A stretch of 32,783 nucleotides of DNA from Pseudomonadota bacterium (GTDB lineage Bacteria > Bdellovibrionota > Bacteriovoracia > Bacteriovoracales > Bacteriovoracaceae). The translations under genes and the position numbers were made by a program. Location of the stretch: NCBI GenBank assembly GCA_027487515.1, contig JAIYDL010000004.1, positions 1 through 32,783 on the forward strand, in the 5' to 3' direction. Shown in pieces: positions 23,438 to 31,171 of the stretch (position 1 is the stretch's first letter; each line of letters opens with the position of its first letter). Under the pieces are notes generated by a model that ran no database searches, was not told the origin of the DNA, and saw nothing but the letters and a program-made list of their open reading frames with translations.

Positions 23438-24522
23438 CCGAAGGTTTTCGTTTTGGCCTCGAGGCCGAGTTCATGCTCGCGACGGCGACCGACTTCCGAC
23501 CCCTCTGGTATAAAGATGTCACATTCAAGACTCTCGATGCCATCTTCGAGGGCATTTCTCTCGAGGGACTCCCGAGCCTAGAGGGGCTTCACGCTGAGCC
23601 TCCCCATACTAAGCTGATGCCCTTCGTGGTCGAAGGCTACGGCATCACCGACGAAGATTTAAAAGTCATCGATGCCTATCCCAAGGGAGTCGAAATTCGC
23701 ACTCCGGTCTGCGGCTCTCTCCCGGAGGTTCTTCGAGTCTACGAAACCCTCTACCGCCGCTTAAAATCTGCGCTCAGTGCGTATGACCTGGTTCCAGTGG
23801 CGATCTCCCACCATCCCGTTGAATCAAAGTTTTCCGGCCCTCAAAATAAACGCCGTCACGATTACTGGCTCTGGGCGATGGAAGTCATGACGACCTATGG
23901 GCCGGACATCAACGTGAGTTTCCCGAAGGAGATCTCCGATCGACTCTTCGGAGACGTCGAAGCCCTGAACGCCAAGGTGAACTACTACGCACCGGCACTC
24001 GCCGCGATCTCCCTCGCCTCCCCGTTTTGTCAGGGCACTCCCTGGGTTCACAAGGGATCGGGTGGGAAATCCTTCCGGACCTTCAAGCGCAGCATCGTAG
24101 CACCGGCCATCGAACTCCATGCCGACGAGGATTTCCGGATCGAATTTAAAGTGTTCGAGATGACCAAAAACGTCGCCGATTTTGAGTGCTACTTCCTCCT
24201 CGTTCTGGCCCTCTTCCTAGACCAGGGACTCACTGGTAGGGCCAGTAACCAAGAACGGATCTACGACTCTGGAGCGGTCGCCCGCGCGGGCCTCCTCGCG
24301 GAAGGCATGCGGCACCGTTTCTCCGAAGTCTACAACCGGAGCTTCACAATCTTGCCTCAGTTCGGCTTCGATCCGGCGCCTCTGGAAAGAATCGCAGGAA
24401 GAATTGAAAAGAACCTCTCTCCGGCCGATGAGATGCTCGAGCTCTACCGAGAAACGGGCTCGCTCAACGCCGTTATGAAAGAGTTCTCCACGATGGTGAC
24501 CCTGGCCGGTGAACGGATCTAA
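23434..24522 (+). CDS. glutamate-cysteine ligase-like carboxylate-amine ligase (GCS2 family)
   Basis: This 362-residue cytoplasmic enzyme shows the opening strand FGLEAEF with the metal-binding E-x-E pattern, EIRTPVCGSLPEVLR, ISHHP and a long helical second half, in line with the glutamate-cysteine ligase/GCS2 superfamily. Members join a carboxylate to an amine at the cost of ATP, the best known being gamma-glutamylcysteine synthesis. YbdK-type relatives have weak or other ligase activity, so the product here is not certain. The ATG at 23434 follows AAAAGGA and overlaps the PepSY stop (ATGA); the longer frame from 23326 is out-of-context read-through. The stop overlaps the next ATG (TAATG). 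Confidence 0.82.
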   Translation: MTEGFRFGLEAEFMLATATDFRPLWYKDVTFKTLDAIFEGISLEGLPSLEGLHAEPPHTKLMPFVVEGYGITDEDLKVIDAYPKGVEIRTPVCGSLPEVLRVYETLYRRLKSALSAYDLVPVAISHHPVESKFSGPQNKRRHDYWLWAMEVMTTYGPDINVSFPKEISDRLFGDVEALNAKVNYYAPALAAISLASPFCQGTPWVHKGSGGKSFRTFKRSIVAPAIELHADEDFRIEFKVFEMTKNVADFECYFLLVLALFLDQGLTGRASNQERIYDSGAVARAGLLAEGMRHRFSEVYNRSFTILPQFGFDPAPLERIAGRIEKNLSPADEMLELYRETGSLNAVMKEFSTMVTLAGERI

Positions 24523-25283
24523 TGCCGGGCCCCCTCGAGATCATCGGAGCGCTCGTCCTCATTGCCTTGTCGGCCCTCCTCTCTTGGATGAAGGGGCAGC
24601 AGTTGGAGAAGCCCTTAGTGATCGGTGCCCTCCGAACCCTGGTCCAATTGCTCCTCCTGGGGCACGTTCTAACCTGGGTCTTCGCCAACCGTACACTCTT
24701 GGTGATCTTACTGGTCTCTGCCATCATGACGGTGAACGCGGGCCTGCAGTCTCTCGAGCGGATCAAGGTCCGACACGCGGGTCTCCTGCTCGATAACCTG
24801 GTTGCCATCGTGCTTGCGATTTGGCCTCTGGCCCTCCTGGGGTCGGCCCTTCTCCACGCCAGGCCCCTCTGGCAGGTGGACATGCTCCTGCCCCTCCTCG
24901 GCATGCTTCTCGGCAACACCCTCAGTGGGATCTCCCTCGGAGTCGATCACCTGAATTCTGAACTCAAGGAGCGGCGTGAGGAGGTGCTCTCGACCCTGGC
25001 CCTCGGGGCGACGGCCGCGGAAGCGACGAAGGGCATCCGCAATCGCTCGCTGAAGATCGCCCTGACACCGATGCTCAACTCCCTTGCGTCGAGCGGGATC
25101 GTTTCAATCCCGGGCATGATGACCGGCCAGATCTTGGCCGGAGGCGCCCCCGGGGCCGCGGCCGTGACCCAAATCATCGTCATGCTTCTCATCGCTGCGG
25201 GAACGTACGCTGGCTCGCACCTCGCGGTGACACTTGCCCGGCGGAAGAAATTCACCGCAGAAGGGATACCGTGCTTCGCTTAA
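24522..25283 (+). CDS. fetB: FetB-family ABC transporter permease
   Basis: A 253-residue inner-membrane protein with about seven hydrophobic segments. It matches the FetB/YbbM (UPF0014) family: LSWMKGQQLEKPLVIGALRTLVQLLLLGHVL at the start, then the conserved LLGMLLGNTLSGISLGVDHL and the cytoplasmic helix EVLSTLALGATAAEA with PGMMTGQILAGGAPGAAAVTQI near residue 200. In E. coli FetAB is linked to iron homeostasis and peroxide resistance; relatives are associated with metal export. It starts with ATG on the last base of the ligase stop codon and its end overlaps the ATPase gene by 13 bases, so permease and ATPase are made together. Confidence 0.92.
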   Translation: MPGPLEIIGALVLIALSALLSWMKGQQLEKPLVIGALRTLVQLLLLGHVLTWVFANRTLLVILLVSAIMTVNAGLQSLERIKVRHAGLLLDNLVAIVLAIWPLALLGSALLHARPLWQVDMLLPLLGMLLGNTLSGISLGVDHLNSELKERREEVLSTLALGATAAEATKGIRNRSLKIALTPMLNSLASSGIVSIPGMMTGQILAGGAPGAAAVTQIIVMLLIAAGTYAGSHLAVTLARRKKFTAEGIPCFA

Positions 25284-25873
25284 AAGACCTGCACCTTCTG
25301 AATGGGAGAGTGATCTCTCTTGACCTGAGCGCCGGCGAAAGTGTGGTGCTCCAGGGAGCGAACGGCTCAGGCAAATCCCTCTTCATGAAATCTCTGGCAA
25401 AACTGGTTCCGGCCAGTTACCAAGAGTTCACCCTCGATGGTGTCCCGGTAGACGGGCTTCGCCCCGAGGTCCTTCGCTCTCAGCTCCTCTATGTTCCAGC
25501 GGCCATTCCTGTCCCGAGTGGTCTCAGTGCGAAGGACTTTTTCCAAGTCGCTTTCGACCTCAAGATCTACCAGCACCACCGTCCTTCGTTTGCCCACTGG
25601 AACCACGTTGAGCGCTGGGGCCTCGACGTCCAGGACATTTGCCTTCTTTCGACGGGTGAGCGCCAACTGCTCAACCTCCTCCGTGCCCTTTCCCTGTCAC
25701 CGAAAGTCCTTCTCTTGGATGAGCCCACCGCCAACCTCGATGGCCCCCGGACCCTCGAGGTCGAAGCCCTCCTCCAGGAATGGCAGCGCGGCACGAAGGC
25801 AAGTGTTGTCGTCAGCTCTCACTCCACGCCCCAGATCGAGCGCCTTGGTTTTCGGGTCCTTACGTTGGCCTGA
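25271..25873 (+). CDS. fetA: FetA-like ABC transporter ATPase
   Basis: This 200-residue ATPase partners FetB. Walker A is GANGSGKS, the signature is LSTGERQ, Walker B is VLLLDEPTANLD with catalytic Glu, and the switch is VSSHS with His, so all motifs needed for ATP hydrolysis are present (in contrast to the Mla-type ATPase in this window). The Q-loop is less typical (YVPAAIPV). It is short, as FetA proteins are. The start is GTG at 25271 with AAGGGA four bases upstream, inside the 3' end of the permease gene. It closes the operon. A role in metal export is inferred from the family and the neighbouring thiol-ligase and PepSY genes. Confidence 0.9.
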   Translation: MLRLKDLHLLNGRVISLDLSAGESVVLQGANGSGKSLFMKSLAKLVPASYQEFTLDGVPVDGLRPEVLRSQLLYVPAAIPVPSGLSAKDFFQVAFDLKIYQHHRPSFAHWNHVERWGLDVQDICLLSTGERQLLNLLRALSLSPKVLLLDEPTANLDGPRTLEVEALLQEWQRGTKASVVVSSHSTPQIERLGFRVLTLA

Positions 25874-25943
25874 TCCCGAGGCAGCTTTCTCTTCCGGCCC
25901 CGGGCCTCCCAGGACTACATTTTGCAGCATCGGACCAATCAAG

Positions 25944-25972
25944 TTGACACGGACACGCCCTGGAGTTAGAAC
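25944..25972 (+). promoter_or_regulatory. sigma-70 promoter of the prolyl oligopeptidase gene
   Basis: TTGACA (25944-25949, perfect), 17-base spacer, TAGAAC (25967-25972). The start would lie near 25979, giving a leader of about 15 bases with GTGAGGA before the ATG. It separates this gene from the FetBA operon, whose end is 70 bases upstream. Confidence 0.65.
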
Positions 25973-25993
25973 ATTTTGCAAGTGAGGAACCCT

Positions 25994-28000
25994 ATGAAAT
26001 CGTTCTTAAAATCGACTCTCGCATTCATCGTCTTCTCCGGTGCCCTGGGAGCTCAGGTGGACTACCCACAACCGAAGAAGATCCCTCAGATCGAAACCCG
26101 TTTCGGCGAATCCATTGTGGATCCTTTCAAGTGGATGGAGAATCACTCAGACCCTGACCTCTGGAGCTGGATCGAAGAGCAAAAATCCTTCACCGCAAAC
26201 TCCCTCGATACGAACCTCGGGGAAGACTTCGCGAAGCGAACCCTCGAGTACAGAAAGCTCCGGGACGAACAAACGAAGGTCACGGAAGCGGCCGCCCCGC
26301 TCTCCCCTCGCTCGGCGACCCCAGGCCTCGAAGAAGACATCAAGAACATGGGCGTGCGTGAGCAGCGATTCATCAAGTGGGATGTCCCAACCCGGTTCCA
26401 GAAATCGGTGCCGGTCAAAGCGGAGAGCACACGCTACAAGATCACTTCTCAGGCGGTCCACAACGGGGACCTCCGCCGAGTGATCGTGTCCCAGAAATCA
26501 GACAATCAAGTGGTGGACATTCTCCTGGTCAAATTCTACACCTTCATCGCTTGGCAGGACGACGAAAGTTTCTACTACGTCTCTGACTTAGACGAGCGCA
26601 TCGGTGGTGGAAGGCCGGGTCTTTTCCGTCACACGGTGGGAGAAATCCAAAGCGAGGACACCCTCCTCTTGACCGGAAGATCATCCAACTCTGACCTGAC
26701 CATTCACCAGCTCGGAGAGCGCTTCTTCGCCGAAGTTGACGGCACCATCGGAAGCCTTCAACTCCAGACGGGTCGCCTCACGAACCGAATTCCTGTGAAT
26801 GGCGAAATCGTTGAAATGAGTTCGGGAAGTGAGATCGAGGCAACGGTCCTCAGCTTCCGGAACGCGAACTACGGAGAGTTTGAACAGCTCCGGTTGCGGG
26901 ACGGGCAACGCCGCCGCCTCCTCGGGGAACAGGCGTTTGTCCTTGAGAAGACCAAGCGCATCGGCTCCAACGCAGTCCTGGTGATCGGTCTTCGTGATGG
27001 GGCACACGTTGCGGCCATCCTTTCGCCCATGGGCGAACTCGCAGTCATCCCCGGGCTCGAGGATGGAACCATTGAGTACGTCTCCCACTCTGAAGAAAGT
27101 GTGAAGCTGAGCCTCGAGACTTACGCTCAACCACGGTCGATCTACTCCTACGATCTTAAGACTGGTGACCTGAAGCTTCTGGCCCGACAGAACTACCCGA
27201 TCGAAGTCGAGTCCGAGAAAATCTTTTACACCGCCAGCAACGGTCAGCGTGCCTCACTGTTCATCATGCGAAAAAAAGGTGTGACCCTCTCGTCCCGGAC
27301 TCCGGTCATCCTCTTCGGCTACGGCGGATTCCGAGTGGCCATCACTCCAGCGTTTGGGATTTACGAATCCCTCTCTTGGATGGAAAAAGGTGGCGCCTTC
27401 GCCGTCGCAACACTCCCAGGGTCTCTTGACTACGGCGAGTCTTGGTATCAGCTCGCTCGGAACGCTGGTCGGACCCATTCATTCGATTCCTTTGCTTTCG
27501 CGGCTAAAGAGCTCATCGCCAGGGGGTGGACCTCCAGTGAGAACATCGGGATGATGGGAGCGAGCAACGGGGGAACACTCGTGGCGGGAACCATGCAGCG
27601 CCACCCGGAACTCTTTAAAGCGGCGGTTCCGATCGTGGGTGTGATGGACCTCCTAAACTTCCCGCTCTTCACGGCCGGAAAGTACTGGATGACAGACTAC
27701 GGAAACCCGTTTAGCGAATCCGAGTTTCGGGGGATTTTCCCGCTCTCGCCGTACCACGCTCTTGAGCGCAAGGCTTACCCAGCAACCCTCGTCATGACCG
27801 CCGAATTCGACGACCGAGTTGTTCCTATGCATTCGTACAAGTACGTCGCAAGGCTTCAGGAGTACAACACCTCTAAGGCACCAGTCCTGCTCTACAACAA
27901 AGAGTGGGGAGGACACGGAAGGGCCAGTGGCTCAGCGAGAGAAAGCTCTCGGTTCGTCTCAGCTTTTTATACCTTTTTTGCTCAGCAGCTAGGGTTATAA
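25994..28000 (+). CDS. secreted prolyl oligopeptidase (S9A family)
   Basis: This 668-residue serine peptidase has a signal peptide (FLKSTLAFIVFSGALGAQ, cleavage near 20), which puts it in the periplasm or outside. The family opening, DPFKWMENHSDPDLWSWIEEQ, is present, then a seven-blade propeller region (about 80-420) and the alpha/beta-hydrolase domain with VILFGYGGFRVAITP. The catalytic residues are Ser524 in GASNGG, Asp606/607 in FDDRVVPMHSYKY, and His641 in GGHGRASG. It would cleave short peptides after proline. The ATG at 25994 follows GAGGA by six bases; a TTG 18 bases upstream is unlikely. It is a single-gene unit with its own promoter and terminator. Confidence 0.93.
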   Translation: MKSFLKSTLAFIVFSGALGAQVDYPQPKKIPQIETRFGESIVDPFKWMENHSDPDLWSWIEEQKSFTANSLDTNLGEDFAKRTLEYRKLRDEQTKVTEAAAPLSPRSATPGLEEDIKNMGVREQRFIKWDVPTRFQKSVPVKAESTRYKITSQAVHNGDLRRVIVSQKSDNQVVDILLVKFYTFIAWQDDESFYYVSDLDERIGGGRPGLFRHTVGEIQSEDTLLLTGRSSNSDLTIHQLGERFFAEVDGTIGSLQLQTGRLTNRIPVNGEIVEMSSGSEIEATVLSFRNANYGEFEQLRLRDGQRRRLLGEQAFVLEKTKRIGSNAVLVIGLRDGAHVAAILSPMGELAVIPGLEDGTIEYVSHSEESVKLSLETYAQPRSIYSYDLKTGDLKLLARQNYPIEVESEKIFYTASNGQRASLFIMRKKGVTLSSRTPVILFGYGGFRVAITPAFGIYESLSWMEKGGAFAVATLPGSLDYGESWYQLARNAGRTHSFDSFAFAAKELIARGWTSSENIGMMGASNGGTLVAGTMQRHPELFKAAVPIVGVMDLLNFPLFTAGKYWMTDYGNPFSESEFRGIFPLSPYHALERKAYPATLVMTAEFDDRVVPMHSYKYVARLQEYNTSKAPVLLYNKEWGGHGRASGSARESSRFVSAFYTFFAQQLGL

Positions 28001-28006
28001 CTTAAG

Positions 28007-28054
28007 AGGTCCTGGAGTAAGAGCCTCCTGAATGACTTGCTCCGGACCTTTTTT
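28007..28054 (+). terminator. intrinsic terminator after the oligopeptidase gene
   Basis: AGGTCCTGGAGTAAG (28007-28021) pairs with CTTGCTCCGGACCT (28036-28049) with one bulge and one G-T-type pair, loop of 14 bases, followed by six T residues. It ends only 18 bases before the SDR start codon. Confidence 0.75.
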
Positions 28055-28066
28055 AAAAGCTATTCT
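28038..28066 (+). promoter_or_regulatory. weak promoter candidate for the SDR gene
   Basis: TTGCTC (28038-28043), 17-base spacer, TATTCT (28061-28066). It overlaps the 3' arm of the terminator. The start point would coincide with the ATG at 28073, so the message would be leaderless; no Shine-Dalgarno sequence is present. Confidence 0.35.
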
Positions 28067-28072
28067 GCCCAA

Positions 28073-28774
28073 ATGAAAAAGTACGCCCTCGTGACCGGTG
28101 CCAACCGGGGAATTGGCCTTGAGACCGTCCGCCAGCTGGCCCATGAGGGCACGGAAACTTTTTTAGGTTCCCGGGACCTCCAGAAAGGCCTGATCGCCAG
28201 AGACAGTTTACCCGAAGAGCTTCGGCACCGGATCCACGTCCTTAGACTCGATGTCACAGACGCCATTTCGGTCCAAGCCGCGGTTCAAACTCTTGCTGAG
28301 CGCGTGGGCCACCTTGATCTGCTCATCAACAACGCTGGGATTAACTACGATACCTGGCAAAAGGGCTCATCGGCGGATATCGACGGAGTGACGAAGGAGA
28401 CCTTTGAGACTAATTTTTTCGGCGTCTGGCGCATGACCCGAGCGTTTTTACCACTCCTCCGGAAGTCCAAGTCAGCGCGGATCGTGAACGTCTCTAGCGG
28501 AGCGGGCTCTCTGACCCACATGTCGAGTGGCACGCCCGCCTATTCGACCTCCAAGGCCGCCCTGAACGCCCTTACGATCGTTCTGGCCCAAGAACTTCGA
28601 AAGGAAGAGATCCTCGTCAACGCCGTCTGCCCCGGTTGGGTTGCCACCGATATGGGTGGTTCCGGTGGTCGCTCGGTTGAGCTTGGGGCGAAGAGTGTCC
28701 TTTGGGCCGCGAACATCCCGAGTGGGGGGCCGACTGGAGGATTTTTTAGAGACGGTCGCGGTATAGACTGGTGA
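28073..28774 (+). CDS. short-chain dehydrogenase/reductase (carbonyl-reductase-like)
   Basis: A 233-residue classical SDR: NAD(P)-binding TGANRGIG at residues 8-15, LDVTD, NNAG near 85-90, the catalytic Ser in NVSSGAG and the YSTSK motif (Tyr/Lys). The tail VNAVCPGWVATDMGG and GPTGGFFRDGR is typical of carbonyl reductases related to CBR1, which reduce aldehydes, ketones or quinones with NADPH. It is cytoplasmic. The ATG at 28073 begins the Rossmann fold directly; an in-frame TTG at 28037 would add 12 unlike residues inside the terminator. Neither start has a ribosome site. Substrate unknown. Confidence 0.92.
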   Translation: MKKYALVTGANRGIGLETVRQLAHEGTETFLGSRDLQKGLIARDSLPEELRHRIHVLRLDVTDAISVQAAVQTLAERVGHLDLLINNAGINYDTWQKGSSADIDGVTKETFETNFFGVWRMTRAFLPLLRKSKSARIVNVSSGAGSLTHMSSGTPAYSTSKAALNALTIVLAQELRKEEILVNAVCPGWVATDMGGSGGRSVELGAKSVLWAANIPSGGPTGGFFRDGRGIDW

Positions 28775-28797
28775 TCTAATATTTTTTTCAACTGGGC

Positions 28798-28826
28798 TTA
28801 ACAATTGAATTTCACCGCGATATAGA
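28798..28826 (+). promoter_or_regulatory. promoter of the secreted-protein gene
   Basis: TTAACA (28798-28803), 17-base spacer, TATAGA (28821-28826). The leader would be about 31 bases and contains AAGGAG before the ATG at 28864. Confidence 0.6.
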
Positions 28827-28863
28827 TAGCTCCCTAAATAGAATTACTCATTAAGGAGTCATC

Positions 28864-29340
28864 ATGAAAAAATCTTTGTTCGCAGCACTCGTGCTTGCAT
28901 CATCCATGGCCCAAGCCGCGGAAGTTGTTGTGCTTGAAGCCGAGCTTCCTGTTGTTGCTCGCGGTCGTGAGTTCGCTAGTTCTAAGTTCCAAATGGACAC
29001 AAAGACCGGTGAAGGCTTCGTGAAGACAACCGTGACTGAAGAAGTGACCGTTTGGACCACTGAAACATGGTGTACTCCTCAGTTTTGTCAATCGGGCCCT
29101 GTTGCTCGGACAGTGACGAATCAGATCTACTCTGGCAGCGCAAAGATTGCCAACCTTGTCCTCATGGGTGACGACGCCGTTTACCAGGGCGAAGAAGGGA
29201 ACGTGGTTTGTGGCACAATGAAGCCAAGCCGCATCTTCCGTGTTCCAACCCTTTACCTCTCAGGGAAGTGTAAGCTCGAAACTCAGGTTCTCAGATCGAA
29301 CCTTGAGGCCAAAGTTGTTGTGACCCTTCGCGCGAAGTAA
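28864..29340 (+). CDS. secreted protein of unknown function
   Basis: A 158-residue protein with a textbook signal peptide (KKSLFAALVLASSMAQAA, cleavage after about residue 19). The mature part is beta-rich and has four cysteines: a C-x4-C pair in WCTPQFCQ, one in NVVCGTM and one in SGKCKL, probably two disulfides. I do not recognise it. It has a strong ribosome site (AAGGAG), its own promoter and a very strong terminator, and Val/Thr-rich codons unlike the GC-rich genes nearby, which together suggest high expression as an abundant periplasmic or outer-surface protein. Confidence 0.82.
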   Translation: MKKSLFAALVLASSMAQAAEVVVLEAELPVVARGREFASSKFQMDTKTGEGFVKTTVTEEVTVWTTETWCTPQFCQSGPVARTVTNQIYSGSAKIANLVLMGDDAVYQGEEGNVVCGTMKPSRIFRVPTLYLSGKCKLETQVLRSNLEAKVVVTLRAK

Positions 29341-29359
29341 TCTCCTCGCAAAACGACTC

Positions 29360-29400
29360 ACAAATAAAAAGACCGCTCTCTGAGCGGTCTTTTTATTTGT
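29360..29400. terminator. strong bidirectional intrinsic terminator
   Basis: ACAAATAAAAAGACCGCTC and GAGCGGTCTTTTTATTTGT form a perfect 19-base stem with a TCT loop. The GC-rich core is flanked by A5/T5 runs, so it ends transcription from both the secreted-protein gene and the convergent metalloprotease-like gene. Confidence 0.95.
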
Positions 29401-29439
29401 GGTTGCGGAATTCGGTCAAAAGAGCGAACGCCGCTGAAA

Positions 29440-30432
29440 TTAATTCTGGTAGGTGATGTATTTCTTGAGGGGACCCATTTTCGGTAAGACCTCATCCCAG
29501 CTCTCTCGGATACTTGTCAGAACATCAAAGATCCGAGGATCGGCGAAGACTCCCTTCGGCTCGGTAACGAATCGGGGCGAAAGGAAATCGTACACGATTT
29601 TCTCAGTGGCCGGCTCGAACCTCGAGGAGAACTGGAGGATCTGTTCGAACCACTCAACACTCGGAAGTTTCTCGGTCTGGTAGTAAAGAGAAGCCGCTAC
29701 GATCCAGGCCCGAAACTCCGCGGCGAACCCTCGATCCAGAGAGCTTAAAATTCGAGTCCTAACCTCTTCTTCATCGGCCTCGGTCCAGACCCCTTTCTTT
29801 GCCATCCGCTCGAGGTAAGGAATCAGGGGCGACTTCGCCTCATTCTCCACCGCGCTCCGAAGAGAGTCGTCGAGAGCATGAGCGAACTCATGGAAGAAGA
29901 TGAGGTTCCATTGATGAGACGGCAGCTGGTTCGGGTTGATGTAGAGGCCGTTCTGACCTCGGTGGAATCCACCGAATTTTAAGGCCGTACCGCTGTTCGA
30001 GTCAGACGGGACACTGATGTCCAGAAAAGTTATGGACCCAGAGTTCAATGCTTTTTCGACATCCGTCGCAAAAAGCCTCACACTCTCGGAGGAGGAGAGC
30101 TTCAACCGACGGATGGTTCCAAAGAAAAATGCCCCGGGGAGAAGAGTTTCTAACCTTTCCACCTGGGCGGACATGTTCTTTGAGTGGAAGCAATCGGTGT
30201 AGGCCTTTGGCTTGATGTCCTGGGCGAGGTAACTGTTAAAGATCTTATCCGCCACAGCGTGGTAAACGATCCCTGCACGCTGCTGATACTCGAACAACCG
30301 CTGCCGTCCTGCGAACAAGGGGGGACGGAGCTCACGGAGTTCGGTCGCAATCTCTTTGCACAGGTTCCGAGGCGCCTGGGCAACAGCGACCGAACTTAAA
30401 TTGACAAGCAGGAGCGTCAGTAAAAACTTCAC
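29440..30432 (-). CDS. secreted putative zinc metalloprotease (HEXXH)
   Basis: This 330-residue protein has a signal peptide (KFLLTLLLVNLSSVAVAQA, cleavage near 19) and the zincin motif HEFAHALDD, with His181, Glu182 and His185 in place for zinc binding and catalysis. A later Glu (FAAEFRAWIVAA, about 224) is a candidate third ligand of the gluzincin kind. The N-terminal half, with two cysteines (LCKE, DCFH), is unrecognised. I infer a periplasmic or secreted peptidase; no family name is certain. It starts from GTG with AAGGGA seven bases upstream, 21 bases after the stop of the preceding secreted protein, so the two form an operon. It ends at the shared terminator. Confidence 0.78.
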   Translation of the reverse strand: MKFLLTLLLVNLSSVAVAQAPRNLCKEIATELRELRPPLFAGRQRLFEYQQRAGIVYHAVADKIFNSYLAQDIKPKAYTDCFHSKNMSAQVERLETLLPGAFFFGTIRRLKLSSSESVRLFATDVEKALNSGSITFLDISVPSDSNSGTALKFGGFHRGQNGLYINPNQLPSHQWNLIFFHEFAHALDDSLRSAVENEAKSPLIPYLERMAKKGVWTEADEEEVRTRILSSLDRGFAAEFRAWIVAASLYYQTEKLPSVEWFEQILQFSSRFEPATEKIVYDFLSPRFVTEPKGVFADPRIFDVLTSIRESWDEVLPKMGPLKKYITYQN

Positions 30433-30453
30433 GCGCGATCCCTTGGAAGCGAT

Positions 30454-31053
30454 TTAAGGCCGGGACTTAGAAAGAATACACTGCGTGTGGAGCGAGCTGT
30501 TGATGACCACGTCTGTGTCCTCTCCAGCCGCAGTTTTTAAGACCTGAAGACCATTCACGATGGTCAGCTTCGAGTCATTCCGATTAAAGAAAGTCATCCC
30601 TTCTGGAAGAACGAAGGTCCGAGTATTAAATCGTGAAGCATTGGCGCGGATGGTAACAGGACCGCTCTCGCAGAGAGAGTAGCTGATCTGTGCATAAGAA
30701 GGAAAACCGCGGAGCCGTGCCGTGAGTATACACGTCTCAGCGTCGAAGCGGGTCACGAAAGCTTCGGGGTCATGCCACACTGTCACGTTGCCGTTATCAT
30801 CCGTCTGCCGTGGCCGGTTCGCGACCACAACTTCCTGGTAGTTTGAACGGTGGACTTCGTTCCAGATGTTCTCCGAAATGGCCTCCAGGCACTCGATCGT
30901 CGACGTCTGCATCTGCTGAGCGCGAATCCGCTCTTCAGTCTGCATCGGGATTGCGTCTCCGCCGATGTACGGACCGCTGTACGAGGAGCCGTTTCCGGCG
31001 AACGAAGTAAGAGGCACGAGACTCAACGAGAACACAAATAATGACTTGATCAC
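30454..31053 (-). CDS. secreted protein of unknown function, partner of the HEXXH protein
   Basis: A 199-residue protein with a signal peptide (IKSLFVFSLSLVPLTSFAG, cleavage near 19), a Gly/Ser/Tyr-rich start of the mature chain, and four cysteines (ECLE, TCILT, LCESG, QCILS) likely to form two disulfides. The last 80 residues look beta-rich. I cannot assign a family. It starts with GTG and the ribosome site GGAGGG three or four bases upstream. It precedes the HEXXH gene by 21 bases; it could be a substrate, inhibitor or chaperone of that protein, but that is inference from position only. Confidence 0.77.
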   Translation of the reverse strand: MIKSLFVFSLSLVPLTSFAGNGSSYSGPYIGGDAIPMQTEERIRAQQMQTSTIECLEAISENIWNEVHRSNYQEVVVANRPRQTDDNGNVTVWHDPEAFVTRFDAETCILTARLRGFPSYAQISYSLCESGPVTIRANASRFNTRTFVLPEGMTFFNRNDSKLTIVNGLQVLKTAAGEDTDVVINSSLHTQCILSKSRP

Positions 31054-31171
31054 AAACCCTCCAGTGATAGACTTTAAGAAGTGCTAACAGGGCGCAGTTT
31101 AGTCCGTAAAATTCGATTTACAAATTTTATTTCTTGCACCAGATTGACGCTATGTAAGAAGTACAGGAACC

